32,854 nt of DNA. It comes from Planctomycetaceae bacterium. GTDB taxonomy: Bacteria; Planctomycetota; Planctomycetia; Pirellulales; Pirellulaceae. The stretch lies in NCBI GenBank assembly GCA_007127095.1, contig SKZY01000217.1, positions 1-32,854 of the forward strand, written 5' to 3'. The notes under the pieces were generated by a model. It worked only from the letters and a program-made list of their open reading frames with translations, was not told where the DNA came from and searched no databases. Positions 15,723-24,243 of this stretch are shown here, one piece after another. The position numbers were made by a program, and so were the translations under genes. Positions within the stretch are counted from its first letter, which is position 1. Each line of letters begins with the position of its first letter.

Positions 15723-16610
15723 ATGAATAAGACCCTGATCGCGATCACCTTTACCGCCGGCTGGCTCGCCTTCGCTGCGTTGTCCGGCAACGTGGTGGCA
15801 GCTGAAGTCGCTGATGAGTCGCAGGTTCTGGCTTGGTTCGATGCTGAAAAAGATGGGAAGATCGAAGTCAAGTTCGTCCCCAAGGACGCGACTCAGGCAA
15901 ACGTCTTGGTCCGAAATCTCACCGACGCTCCGCTGACCCTGAAATTACCCGAAGTGTTCGCCGCCGTCCCGGTTCAAGCCCAAGGAATGATGGGTGGAAT
16001 GGGCGGCATGGGTGGCATGGGCGGCGGCATGATGGGCGGCATGGGTGGCATGGGCGGCATGGGCGGCGGCATGATGGGTGGCATGGGCGGGATGGGCGGC
16101 GGCATGCAAGGCATGGGCGGCGGCATGGGCGGCATGATGGGTGGCATGGGCGGTATGGGCGGCGGCATGATGGGTGGCGGTATGGGCGGCGGCATGATGG
16201 GTGGCGGCATGATGCGAGTGCCCGGCGAACGGCAAATGAAGCTGAAGGTCACCACGGTTTGCCTCGAACATGGCAAGCGAGACCCGAATCCGCGAGTTCC
16301 CTACAAGATGATCCCTGCTGAGCAGTTCATTCATGACCCGCAGGTCAAAGAGGTTTGCCGCCTGCTGGGCTACAACCAGATGTCGCAAAACATCGCGCAG
16401 GCCGCTGCCTGGCACCTGGCTGATGGACTCGCCTGGGATTTTCTGGCCCGTAAGAAGAAGAGCGAAGACCCCTTTACCAAACAGGTCGAGATGTGGTTCC
16501 ACCCGCTGGAATTGCACCAAGCGTCGCTGGTCGTCGCCTCGACCGCGCCCCTGGCCGATCAGGCAGACGACGCGTCGCGTTACGACGATCGCACTTACAG
16601 CAACGATTGA
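15723..16610 (+). CDS. Secreted Gly-Met-rich repeat protein, function unknown
   Basis: A 295-residue protein with a clear signal peptide (MNKTLIAITFTAGWLAFAAL, cleavage near VVAAE). The mature N-terminal part is a small beta-like domain (residues about 26-82). Then come about 77 residues, near 88-164, made almost entirely of GGM/GGMM repeats with a single Gln. The C-terminal domain has a TTVCLEHGKRDPNPRVPYKM segment that I associate with planctomycete secreted proteins of unknown function. Met-rich segments can bind copper or silver, but these lack the usual MxxM spacing in a helix, so that is only a guess. I chose ATG 15723 for the signal peptide. The 3' end overlaps the convergent next gene by 16 bases. 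Confidence 0.82.
   Translation: MNKTLIAITFTAGWLAFAALSGNVVAAEVADESQVLAWFDAEKDGKIEVKFVPKDATQANVLVRNLTDAPLTLKLPEVFAAVPVQAQGMMGGMGGMGGMGGGMMGGMGGMGGMGGGMMGGMGGMGGGMQGMGGGMGGMMGGMGGMGGGMMGGGMGGGMMGGGMMRVPGERQMKLKVTTVCLEHGKRDPNPRVPYKMIPAEQFIHDPQVKEVCRLLGYNQMSQNIAQAAAWHLADGLAWDFLARKKKSEDPFTKQVEMWFHPLELHQASLVVASTAPLADQADDASRYDDRTYSND
15986..16215 (+). repeat. GGM-coding tandem low-complexity repeat
   Basis: About 230 bases of near-repeats of GGCATGGGCGGC type, in frame inside the secreted protein gene. Such tracts are prone to length change by slippage. The opposite-strand open frames over it are shadows. Confidence 0.85.
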
Positions 16611-17764
16611 TCGGCGTGGCGGGGCGGCGATCGCAACATCAACGCCCAAATCGCCGCTGACAACAGGCACTCGACGACGAGTTGAATCAACCTCGCTAAG
16701 ACCGCTGCTAGCAAGGCCGTGCTCGGTCCCATCATCGGGGCGAGTAGGGTAGCCAGCACCATCTCTCGGACCCCGGCACCACCGGGGAGCAGCGAGACAA
16801 AGCCGGCCACAAAGGCCAGCGTCACTGCCGCGGAGCAGATCAGGGTTAACGAGACCACTGACTGATCCGCCGCCAATGGCATCAGGGCCAACACCACAGC
16901 GGTCATCGAGAGGCCGGTGAAGATCCATGAAACGGTACACCAGAACCACGACGCGACCAGGTCATCGGTAGTCCAGTCGAGTCGGATCGGCTGCATCAGC
17001 CCGGCGAGCCGCCTTCGTTCTCGCTTGGGCGTCCCCTCTGCCGCAGTCGCCTCTGCCGGTGACTCTGCCAGTGCCTCTGCCGGTAACGGGCGTTCGGTCG
17101 TGATCGCTCGCTCGGTACGTCGGGCTCGCAGTCGGGGTGCCAATGCGAACCTCAGCACCGGCGGCAGCGTGCCGACGACCGCCCCGATCGCCATCACGCC
17201 ACTGGTCCACTTCATCCATGCCGGGGTTTCCAAAACCGCCACCAAGATCGATGCATAAACGGCACCGACAGCGATCAGGTTGAGCGTTTCGATGATCACA
17301 GCGACCGCCGACAATTTGATCGAAATTTTGGTCCGGTCGCGGTTGAGGATCGATGCCCGCAACACGATCACCATCGCCTTTCCCGGGACATACTTTCCCA
17401 GATGTCCGACCAGTTGCGCCGCCATCACCAGCGGTAGCTTCACCGGTTGCTGCAACGCCGCCAAGGCCCGCCGAAGAACCATCCCCGAGGGGATCAAGGA
17501 GGCGGTGTAGGCCAATCCGGAGAGGCCCAACCAGCCCCAACGGACGTCGTCAAGCGTGATCCGATTGGCCTTCGACTGCGCCGTCAAAGCCGCGATCGAT
17601 TCCCGCGCCGCCAAGGCGACGGCGGAGATTACCAAGATCGTCAACATCCATTTGGCGACCCGCACAGCGGTCGGCAGCCACCAAGCGGTAACGGTCGCGG
17701 CCACGGTTTCGGTCTCGGCCGCGGTTTCGAGCTGGGGCGATGAACCGTCAACGGCTTTTGTCAT
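16595..17764 (-). CDS. Flippase-like integral membrane protein (LPG synthase TM region, UPF0104)
   Basis: A 389-residue multi-spanning inner-membrane protein. It resembles the membrane part of lysylphosphatidylglycerol synthase (PF03706), with the family-typical segments QLVGHLGKYVPGK and FVSLLPGGAGVREMVL. About eight hydrophobic segments are visible, starting near residue 38. A hydrophilic loop rich in Ala/Glu (residues about 220-255, with AEALAESPAEATAAEG) interrupts the middle. There is no aminoacyltransferase domain, so it is a stand-alone flippase-like member of unknown substrate. It starts at ATG 17764 and is divergent from the AI-2E family gene, 67 bases away. Confidence 0.87.
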   Translation of the reverse strand: MTKAVDGSSPQLETAAETETVAATVTAWWLPTAVRVAKWMLTILVISAVALAARESIAALTAQSKANRITLDDVRWGWLGLSGLAYTASLIPSGMVLRRALAALQQPVKLPLVMAAQLVGHLGKYVPGKAMVIVLRASILNRDRTKISIKLSAVAVIIETLNLIAVGAVYASILVAVLETPAWMKWTSGVMAIGAVVGTLPPVLRFALAPRLRARRTERAITTERPLPAEALAESPAEATAAEGTPKRERRRLAGLMQPIRLDWTTDDLVASWFWCTVSWIFTGLSMTAVVLALMPLAADQSVVSLTLICSAAVTLAFVAGFVSLLPGGAGVREMVLATLLAPMMGPSTALLAAVLARLIQLVVECLLSAAIWALMLRSPPRHADQSLL

Positions 17765-17831
17765 ACACTAGCGACCAGGACAAAGGGCGGGGGATGAAGG
17801 ATCGAGCGATACCAGCTAAGCGAGCGGGACG

Positions 17832-19655
17832 TTGGCCAAAAAAGCGAAACCGAATCGAGTCACCGAGCAACGCCCGAGAGACAACACTCCGAGCGGACCT
17901 CCGCGCGAAACACCGAGCGAAACTCCGGGTGACCAAGAGCCCGCATTGGGCGACGATCGACTGGTCGATCTCGGCGATCTGCCGCTGGCAAGGGCCATCT
18001 CCGTCGGCGTGTTGGTCTTGGCCATTGTGGTCATCGGCGCGCTGTTCTTTCGGGTTATGGCCAATTTCTTCGTGCCGCTGTTCCTCGCGGCGCTGTTGGT
18101 CGTGATCTTTCGGCCGTTGTTTCAAAAGATCAGCGGGAAGGTCAATGGCCGGCCCCATATCGCCTCCATCTTAACGACGATCTGTATCCTGCTGTTGGTT
18201 TTGCTGCCGTCGGGCATGGTCGCCTTCGTCGCAGCCGCCCAAGGAGCCGATTTTTTTCGCCGGATGAACACCGGCGGCTTCTATCAATCGCTCGACCGAA
18301 TCCGCTCACAACTCGGGCTCGACCTGCCCAAAGCCGAACAATTCCGGCAACTCGACCAGGAAATCGAGGCGCTCGCCGATCCCGGGTCGCTCGAATCGGT
18401 CCAGGCACGGTTACAAGCCGCCGAAGATTTGGTGATCTACCTGACCGAAATCCTCGGGAAACCCGACGATCTCGACCGTGTCGGATCAGGCTCCGATTCA
18501 GCGAGCGAGGAAGCTTCCGACACCGAATCCGTCGATCCCGATGGCTCGTTGCTGGCCTCTGACGAAGCCCTTCAAGACGTCGATAGCGACGAGGATCTCG
18601 ATAGCGACGAGGGTCTCGATTTCGAGGGTGATGCGGCCGATCCCGACACGACCGCTGGGGGTGGTCGCCGCATCAAGCGTTCCGCGGCCGAGGAATTGTT
18701 GTTGGACCTGCAGCGGTTGCGGCGAAAGGCCGAAGCGATGGCGGCAGCCGATTCGACCGACGATTCGATCGAGCGTCAGGGAACGCGTGAACAGTATCAG
18801 CAAGAGTACTGGGAATTGCGAGCGTCGCAGCGGACTTGGATGCAGTCGCTGATCGGCGATTCGATCGGCGCTCAACTGCGAATGCTGGCCAACCCGAGTG
18901 ATTCCGAGATGCGTTCGGTGATCGCCGGTGCTCAGGAATACCTTCAACCGCGAGTTCTGCCGCTCACCCAAATCGCTGGCAGGTTCTTGTTTCAGTTCGT
19001 AATCGACTTCGGAATTCTGATCATCGCGGTCTATTTCTTTTTTGCCGATGGCTCCGGAATGATCCGCACGCTGATGCGGTTGAGTCCTTTGGACGACGCT
19101 TACGAGGAGCGATTGTTGTTGCAATTCGACCAAACCAGTCGCGCGGTTGTACTCGCCACGGTACTCAGCGCGCTGGCTCAGGGTGCCCTGTCGACCGTCG
19201 GCTACTGGTTCTTCGGGCTGCCGTCGCTGGTGTTGCTCTTTTTGGCCACCACGTTCATGTCGTTCATCCCGTTTCTCGGCCCGGCCACGATTTGGGTCCC
19301 GGCCGCGATCTACCTCGGTGTTTTCGAGGGGAATTGGGGAGCTTCGATCGGCTTGACCATCTATGGGCTGACCATCGTTTCAGCGGTCGATAACGTCGTT
19401 CGGATGTTCGTCTTGCAAGGCAATTCCCAGCTTCACCCCTTGCTCGCCCTGTTGAGTGTGCTCGGTGGGCTTCAGGTCTTCGGCCCGATCGGAATTTTGG
19501 TCGGACCGATGGTGGTGGTCTTCCTGCAAACGCTGTTGGAAATACTCAACCACGAAATGTGGGGGAAGGAGTCGACCGAGCAAAAGCCGCGGGCCGGGGA
19601 AAAGTCGCCGAACGGGGAAAAACCGCCGGCCGGGGCGACGGCGCCGTCGGGATGA
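17832..19655 (+). CDS. AI-2E transporter family (PerM-like) permease with acidic insert
   Basis: A 607-residue membrane protein of the AI-2E/PerM family (PF01594), most members of which are about 350 residues. Membrane segments occur at about 55-100 and 120-140, and then from about 375 to 570, with the family-like FGLPSLVLLFLATTFMSFIP and GPIGILVGPMVVVF. The extra length is a large soluble insert (about 145-370) that contains a strongly acidic stretch at 230-270 with repeated DSDE and probable coiled-coil parts. A Pro/Lys-rich tail follows. The family is named for autoinducer-2 export, but many members are Na+/H+ antiporters or unknown. The start is TTG 17832; an in-frame TAA at 17817 rules out a longer form. 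Confidence 0.87.
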   Translation: MAKKAKPNRVTEQRPRDNTPSGPPRETPSETPGDQEPALGDDRLVDLGDLPLARAISVGVLVLAIVVIGALFFRVMANFFVPLFLAALLVVIFRPLFQKISGKVNGRPHIASILTTICILLLVLLPSGMVAFVAAAQGADFFRRMNTGGFYQSLDRIRSQLGLDLPKAEQFRQLDQEIEALADPGSLESVQARLQAAEDLVIYLTEILGKPDDLDRVGSGSDSASEEASDTESVDPDGSLLASDEALQDVDSDEDLDSDEGLDFEGDAADPDTTAGGGRRIKRSAAEELLLDLQRLRRKAEAMAAADSTDDSIERQGTREQYQQEYWELRASQRTWMQSLIGDSIGAQLRMLANPSDSEMRSVIAGAQEYLQPRVLPLTQIAGRFLFQFVIDFGILIIAVYFFFADGSGMIRTLMRLSPLDDAYEERLLLQFDQTSRAVVLATVLSALAQGALSTVGYWFFGLPSLVLLFLATTFMSFIPFLGPATIWVPAAIYLGVFEGNWGASIGLTIYGLTIVSAVDNVVRMFVLQGNSQLHPLLALLSVLGGLQVFGPIGILVGPMVVVFLQTLLEILNHEMWGKESTEQKPRAGEKSPNGEKPPAGATAPSG

Positions 19656-19713
19656 CTCGTGCCCACTGCCCAAACGGCGTCATTTCGGTCATTCTAAGCG
19701 GTCGAATCCGAGC

Positions 19714-19728
19714 ACCGTGCCGCACGGT
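19714..19728. repeat. 15-bp palindrome upstream of def
   Basis: ACCGTGC and GCACGGT flank a single C, about 27 bases before the def start. It could be an operator or a short hairpin; no T-run follows. Confidence 0.35.
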
Positions 19729-19754
19729 TGATCCCCTCATTTGCCACGTTTGTC

Positions 19755-20339
19755 ATGTCGCTGAGCATCGTACATTACCCCCATCCGACGTTGCGACACC
19801 GCAGCAAAACGATCCGCCGTGTCGACCAAGCGTTGAAAGATATGATCGCCGAAATGTTTGAGCTGATGTATGCTCACAACGGTGTCGGTTTGGCCGCCAA
19901 TCAGGTCGACCTGCCGTTGCGGGTGTTCGTCGCCAACCCGGCTGGGAAACGGGGCGAGGGCGAAGAATTGGTCTGCCTCAACCCCGAACTGAACCTGCCC
20001 AAAGGGAACGACACCGACCGTGAAGGCTGTCTCAGCCTGCCGGGACTGCACGGTGATGTCAAACGCCCCGAACGGGTTCGGCTGAGCGCCTATGACCTGC
20101 TCGGCAACCCGATCGAGCGAAGGCTCGATGGATTCCTGGCCCGGATCGTCCAACACGAGATCGACCATCTCGACGGCCTGTTCTTCTTTGACCGGATGAG
20201 CGATGAGGACCGAGAAGAATTGACGTTGGGGCTGCATGAATTGGAGTCCGAGTACCGCAGTCGTCAGGCCGGTGGCACGGTCGCAGCCGACGACGAGATC
20301 CGACGCCGCATCGCCGATTGGGAAGCCCGCTACGCATGA
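19755..20339 (+). CDS. def: Peptide deformylase
   Basis: A 194-residue metalloenzyme that removes the formyl group from nascent proteins. All three motifs are intact: GVGLAANQ (residues 43-50), EGCLSLPG (90-97) and HEIDH (134-138). The metal ligands are therefore Cys92, His134 and His138, with Glu135 as catalyst. I chose ATG 19755 (MSLSIVHYPHP), which matches the usual deformylase N-terminus; a TTG at 19728 is in frame. The stop overlaps the fmt start as ATGA, so the two enzymes that act on the same formyl group are coupled. Confidence 0.96.
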   Translation: MSLSIVHYPHPTLRHRSKTIRRVDQALKDMIAEMFELMYAHNGVGLAANQVDLPLRVFVANPAGKRGEGEELVCLNPELNLPKGNDTDREGCLSLPGLHGDVKRPERVRLSAYDLLGNPIERRLDGFLARIVQHEIDHLDGLFFFDRMSDEDREELTLGLHELESEYRSRQAGGTVAADDEIRRRIADWEARYA

Positions 20340-21367
20340 CCGGATCAACGCCGCGTCTGATTTTGATGGGGACCGGACCGTTTGCCGTCCCGGCGTTCGC
20401 CGCGCTGGCCGCTGCCGGATACGAGATCTTATCGGTGGTGACGCGTCCGGCCCGCCGAGTCCGTAGTCGTCAGGGGGCGCCGCCAACGCCGGTGCGTGAG
20501 TTCGCCGCCAACCATCATCTGCCGCTCTACGACCCACCCGATGTCAACGATCCCGCTGCGATCGCTCGACTCGGTGCGCTGTCGGCGGACCTGTTGGTCG
20601 TCTGTGATTTCGGCCAAATCCTCCGCCCCGAAACACTGGCAGTAGCCCGCTGGGGAGGGATCAATCTGCACGGTTCGCTGTTGCCGGCATACCGTGGCGC
20701 GGCACCGGTCCAGTGGGCGATCCTCTCCGGCGACCGGATCACCGGCGTGTCGGTGATCCACATGACACCCCGACTCGACGGCGGCCCGATTATCGGCACT
20801 GCTCAGACCGAAATCGGTGACGACGAAACGGCTGGTGAGCTCGAACAACGACTGGCGTTGCTAGGTGTCGCGCCGACACTGGCCGCCGTCGATCGATTGG
20901 CCAGTTGGGATGGGGTTGAACCGCTGGGACAGCCCCAAGACCCGGCCACGGTCAGTCGGGCACCTCGGCTGAGCAAGTCGGACGGGCGAATCGATTGGAC
21001 CCAATCAGCGACCAAGATCGCCTGCCACGTCCGTGGCATGCAGCCTTGGCCAGGTGCCTACAGCGAACTGCGTTTCGCCCCCGATAAGCCGCCTCATCGA
21101 ATCGTCGTGCGCCGCGTTCACGTGCTCGGCGCCGACCAACAGGACGCGCTGGCGGTGCCTGCCGACGTTGCCGAGTCGCCGGGTCGCCTGTTGTCCACCA
21201 CCGAGTTGGTCGTCGCGACCGGTGACGGACGATTGCAAATCGATCGACTTCAAGTCGCCGGACGCTCCGAAATGACCGGTCAGCAGTTTTTGCGGGGGCA
21301 TCGCCTCGCGATCGGTACCCGACTCGGCGACGAACCGTCTGGCGGATACGGCTCAGACTCAAGCTGA
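20336..21367 (+). CDS. fmt: Methionyl-tRNA formyltransferase
   Basis: A 343-residue enzyme that formylates initiator Met-tRNA using 10-formyl-tetrahydrofolate. The N-terminal domain has MGTGPFAVPAF and the catalytic segment NLHGSLLPAYRGAAP (Asn110, His112), followed by Asp148 in RLDGGPI. These correspond to Asn106, His108 and Asp144 in E. coli. The C-terminal OB-fold region starts near residue 215 (RLSKSDGRIDW). ATG 20336 overlaps the def stop by 4 bases, giving a def-fmt unit as in many bacteria. Confidence 0.96.
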   Translation: MTGSTPRLILMGTGPFAVPAFAALAAAGYEILSVVTRPARRVRSRQGAPPTPVREFAANHHLPLYDPPDVNDPAAIARLGALSADLLVVCDFGQILRPETLAVARWGGINLHGSLLPAYRGAAPVQWAILSGDRITGVSVIHMTPRLDGGPIIGTAQTEIGDDETAGELEQRLALLGVAPTLAAVDRLASWDGVEPLGQPQDPATVSRAPRLSKSDGRIDWTQSATKIACHVRGMQPWPGAYSELRFAPDKPPHRIVVRRVHVLGADQQDALAVPADVAESPGRLLSTTELVVATGDGRLQIDRLQVAGRSEMTGQQFLRGHRLAIGTRLGDEPSGGYGSDSS

Positions 21368-21460
21368 TCGCCCGGATGACCGATAGAATGAAAAGAAACG
21401 TTCCCGTCAAATCGCAGCGGCGGTCGACGGCAGCAATGGCCAAACCATGAGTCTTGTCGG

Positions 21461-22453
21461 ATGCTTCCATTTTGCCGTCTGTTCCTGCTGCTGATCGGCC
21501 TACTTGGCTACTCCGCGACCGGATTCGCTGCGCAAGATTGGGCGCGGCGGATGTTTCCCACGACCGACCATGATTTTCGCGTCGTCGGCCGGGGGACCAC
21601 CGCCGAGTATCACTTTGAGTTCACCAATCCCTACAAAGAAAGTGTCCGTGTCGCTTCGGTCAGGACCAGCTGCGGCTGCACCACCCCGAGTGTCACCCGA
21701 AACTTGGTGCGGAGTCGCGAGACGGCTGCGGTGGTCGCGAAGCTCAATACCGACACGCACATCGGTGATAAGTCGGCGGTGATCACCGTCGTGTTTGATG
21801 AGCCCTTTTATGCGGAAGTGCAGCTGTCCGTCCGGGGGCATATCCGTACCGATGTCACCTGCTCGCCACCCGAAGTCAATTTCGGCGAAGTGATCCCGGG
21901 AACCGACAAGCGGCAGGATGTCGTGATCACACACAGCGGCGGTACGAATTGGGAGATACTCGACGTTCGCAGTCATTGCAGCGACCTGGTCGTCGCCCTT
22001 TCACCGGCCGAACGGTCGCCAGGAATCGTGCGGTATCGCATGAGCGTCAAGACGAAGGACACGCTCGCCGCAGGGGAACTGCGTGAACGGTTGACGTTGG
22101 TAACCAACGATTCGCGGTTTCCGACGATCGACTTAGCGGTCACCGGGCGAGTCCGACCGGCGCTCGAAATCAGTCCGGCGGCGCTCAACTTCGGGACGGT
22201 CCGGATCGGTGAAACGGTCGAGAAACGCCTGGTGGTTCGGGCCGAACGGCCGTTTGCGATCGAGCGAATCGAACCGGGTGATTCACGGTACGAGGTCGAT
22301 GTTCCAGTCGGCGAGAAACAGCTCCATTTCGTCAAGGTCCGGTTCACAGCGACCGAACCGATCGGCAACCGGTCCGACGAGATTCGGATTTCGACCGATC
22401 TTGGCGGCGGCAAAGCTTCGGCCTGCCTGGCGACGGTTTCCGTTCAACCATAA
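21461..22453 (+). CDS. DUF1573 secreted protein
   Basis: A 330-residue protein. It has an N-terminal signal peptide (MLPFCRLFLLLIGLLGYSAT, cleaved near GFAAQ) and a DUF1573 domain with the typical SVRTSCGCTTP (around residues 68-78). Two further Ig-like/ASH-type repeats follow, each opening with a PxxxNFG motif (PPEVNFGEV near 143 and PAALNFGTV near 242). Planctomycetes carry many such proteins; the function is unknown, possibly cell-surface binding. It is 93 bases after fmt. The start is not fixed by a clear ribosome-binding site. Confidence 0.9.
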   Translation: MLPFCRLFLLLIGLLGYSATGFAAQDWARRMFPTTDHDFRVVGRGTTAEYHFEFTNPYKESVRVASVRTSCGCTTPSVTRNLVRSRETAAVVAKLNTDTHIGDKSAVITVVFDEPFYAEVQLSVRGHIRTDVTCSPPEVNFGEVIPGTDKRQDVVITHSGGTNWEILDVRSHCSDLVVALSPAERSPGIVRYRMSVKTKDTLAAGELRERLTLVTNDSRFPTIDLAVTGRVRPALEISPAALNFGTVRIGETVEKRLVVRAERPFAIERIEPGDSRYEVDVPVGEKQLHFVKVRFTATEPIGNRSDEIRISTDLGGGKASACLATVSVQP

Positions 22454-22564
22454 AGCGACCTCCCGATTTCGGGGTGACGCGGAAAAGGGGTGACGTAAAC
22501 TCTGCGGCCATTCTTGGCGGTATACTCAAGAGCTAGAGATCGAGCGGAAACTAAGTGTCTGGCG

Positions 22565-22620
22565 CCTTTTGTGCAAAGCCCCCCGGGGCGAGTTCCCCAG
22601 GGCGAGTTCCTCACAAAAGG
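22565..22620 (+). repeat. Long stem with tandem repeat in the leader of the oxidoreductase gene
   Basis: CCTTTTGTG (22565-22573) and CACAAAAGG (22612-22620) are a perfect inverted pair. Between them are CCCCGGGG and two direct copies of GGGCGAGTTCC (22586-22596 and 22600-22610). This is 80 bases before the oxidoreductase start, after a possible -10 TATACT at 22521-22526. It may be a structured 5' leader or an operator. Confidence 0.5.
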
Positions 22621-22700
22621 AAGCCTGACAGTTTTTTCCCGCAGATTGCAAAGCCTCTTCCATCGTCTGCCCCGTTCACCGCCGAATTCCAGGATTCATC

Positions 22701-24152
22701 ATGGCCCGTCAAAAGCTTGATCGTCGCTCCTTTCTCGCTGCCGCCGCCGGCACCACCGCGCTGAGCCTCGGGTCGTATAGCCACGCCGCTGCCAGTGAGG
22801 AGGTTCGTGTAGCGATCCTCGGGGCCGGCTGGCGCGGTGGCGAACTCGCCTCCGCCTTTTCCCGGTCGCCGGATGCCAAGTTGGTCACCGTCGCCGATCC
22901 CGATTCAGAACGGAGCGGTGAGCTAGCCGCGAAGTATAAGGCTGCGGCCGTGACCGACCTCCGCCGTGTTCTGGATGATCCGAATGTCGATGCCGTGGCA
23001 ATCACGACCCCCAACCACTGGCACTGTTTGGCAGCACTCTGGGCACTCGATGCGGGCAAGGATGTCTATGTCGAAAAACCGTTGTCGCACTCGCAGTGGG
23101 AAGGTCGCCAGGTCGTCAACGCCACCCGCCGCGGGAACCGAATCGTCCAGATCGGGACTCAGCAACGGAGCGATCCGATGCAGGCCGAAGCCAAGCGATT
23201 CCTCCATCAAGAGCGAGGGCTTGGCGAAATCCGTTTCGTCCAGGCCAACCGTTTGGGGCCACGTGCTTCGATCGGCAAACGGACGTCACCGCTGAAACCG
23301 CCGACCACGGTCGATTACGACCTCTGGTTGGGCCCCGCGGAAGACCGCCCGATCCTCCGCAACGAGTTCCACTACGATTGGCACTGGGACTTTAACACTG
23401 GTAGTGGCGAAATGGGGAATTGGGGCGTCCATATCCTCGACGATGTCCGTAACGTCGCCTACCAGGATCAAGTAACGACGCCGTCACGGATCGCCGCCGC
23501 CGGTGGGCGTGTCGGCTGGGACGATGCCGGCGAATCACCCAACGTGCACTTTGCGGTTTTCGAAACCGAACTCTTTCCGACACTGATCGCTTTGAGCAAC
23601 CTGCCGCCGGCACCCGGCAAGAAAGGTGGCTGGAAAGCTCGTAGCGGCATGCCCGTCGACGGCCCCGGCAGCGGCTATGTGATCGCCTGCGAAGGCGGCT
23701 ACTACCTCGGGCAACGCGGTCGCGGTCAAGCCGTCGACCTTCAAGGCAAGCTGATCCGAGAATTCAAAGGCGGCGATATCGTCCAATTGCACGTTCAGAA
23801 CTTCATCGATGCGGTCAAGTCACGAGACGCCAACTCGCTCAACGCCCCGGTCGACATGGGGCATGACAGCACCGGTTGGTGCAACTTGGCCAACATCGCG
23901 TTTCAGGCCGGCTCGTCGTACGATCGCCAACGATTACTCGATGCCTCCTCGCTCGCCGCCTGGCCGCTATTGGTCGCAGAGTTGGAGCGACAATTGACTC
24001 CGTTCGGTGCCGGGCCGGCCGATCTGGTCAGCAGTCCCGTGCTGACTCACGATCCGAAAAGCGAGCGGTTCGTCGGTGATCACGCTGAACAGGCAAATCG
24101 CTTCCTCCGCCGCCAGTACCGCGACAAGTACGTGGTCAGTGAAATCGGCTGA
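22701..24152 (+). CDS. Gfo/Idh/MocA-family oxidoreductase, TAT-exported
   Basis: A 483-residue putative NAD(P)-dependent sugar or inositol dehydrogenase-like protein. The N-terminus DRRSFLAAAAGTTALSLGS is a twin-arginine signal, suggesting export with bound cofactor. The Rossmann motif GAGWRGG lies at 41-47. The family catalytic EKP motif (VYVEKPLSH) lies at 125-127. The C-terminal domain includes NFIDAVKSRDANSLNAP, common in the planctomycete members. The substrate cannot be predicted. The start is ATG 22701. It stands alone between the DUF1573 gene and hemC. Confidence 0.93.
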   Translation: MARQKLDRRSFLAAAAGTTALSLGSYSHAAASEEVRVAILGAGWRGGELASAFSRSPDAKLVTVADPDSERSGELAAKYKAAAVTDLRRVLDDPNVDAVAITTPNHWHCLAALWALDAGKDVYVEKPLSHSQWEGRQVVNATRRGNRIVQIGTQQRSDPMQAEAKRFLHQERGLGEIRFVQANRLGPRASIGKRTSPLKPPTTVDYDLWLGPAEDRPILRNEFHYDWHWDFNTGSGEMGNWGVHILDDVRNVAYQDQVTTPSRIAAAGGRVGWDDAGESPNVHFAVFETELFPTLIALSNLPPAPGKKGGWKARSGMPVDGPGSGYVIACEGGYYLGQRGRGQAVDLQGKLIREFKGGDIVQLHVQNFIDAVKSRDANSLNAPVDMGHDSTGWCNLANIAFQAGSSYDRQRLLDASSLAAWPLLVAELERQLTPFGAGPADLVSSPVLTHDPKSERFVGDHAEQANRFLRRQYRDKYVVSEIG

Positions 24153-24243
24153 TTTCGGGCACCGCCGATCACCTTGGATCGCCGCCCAACTCGGGTTACG
24201 CTCTAGGCCGTTATCCCCTTGATTCGTCGATCACGGTCCACCG

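Noticed and set aside
15986-16215. Tandem repeat resembling a satellite or CRISPR-like array.
   Set aside because: The units are in frame and encode Gly/Met within a gene; there are no unique spacers.
15945-16949. A 334-codon His/Ala-rich frame opposite the GGM repeat gene.
   Set aside because: It is the complement of the GGM-coding repeats; the plus strand has the signal peptide and a sensible start.
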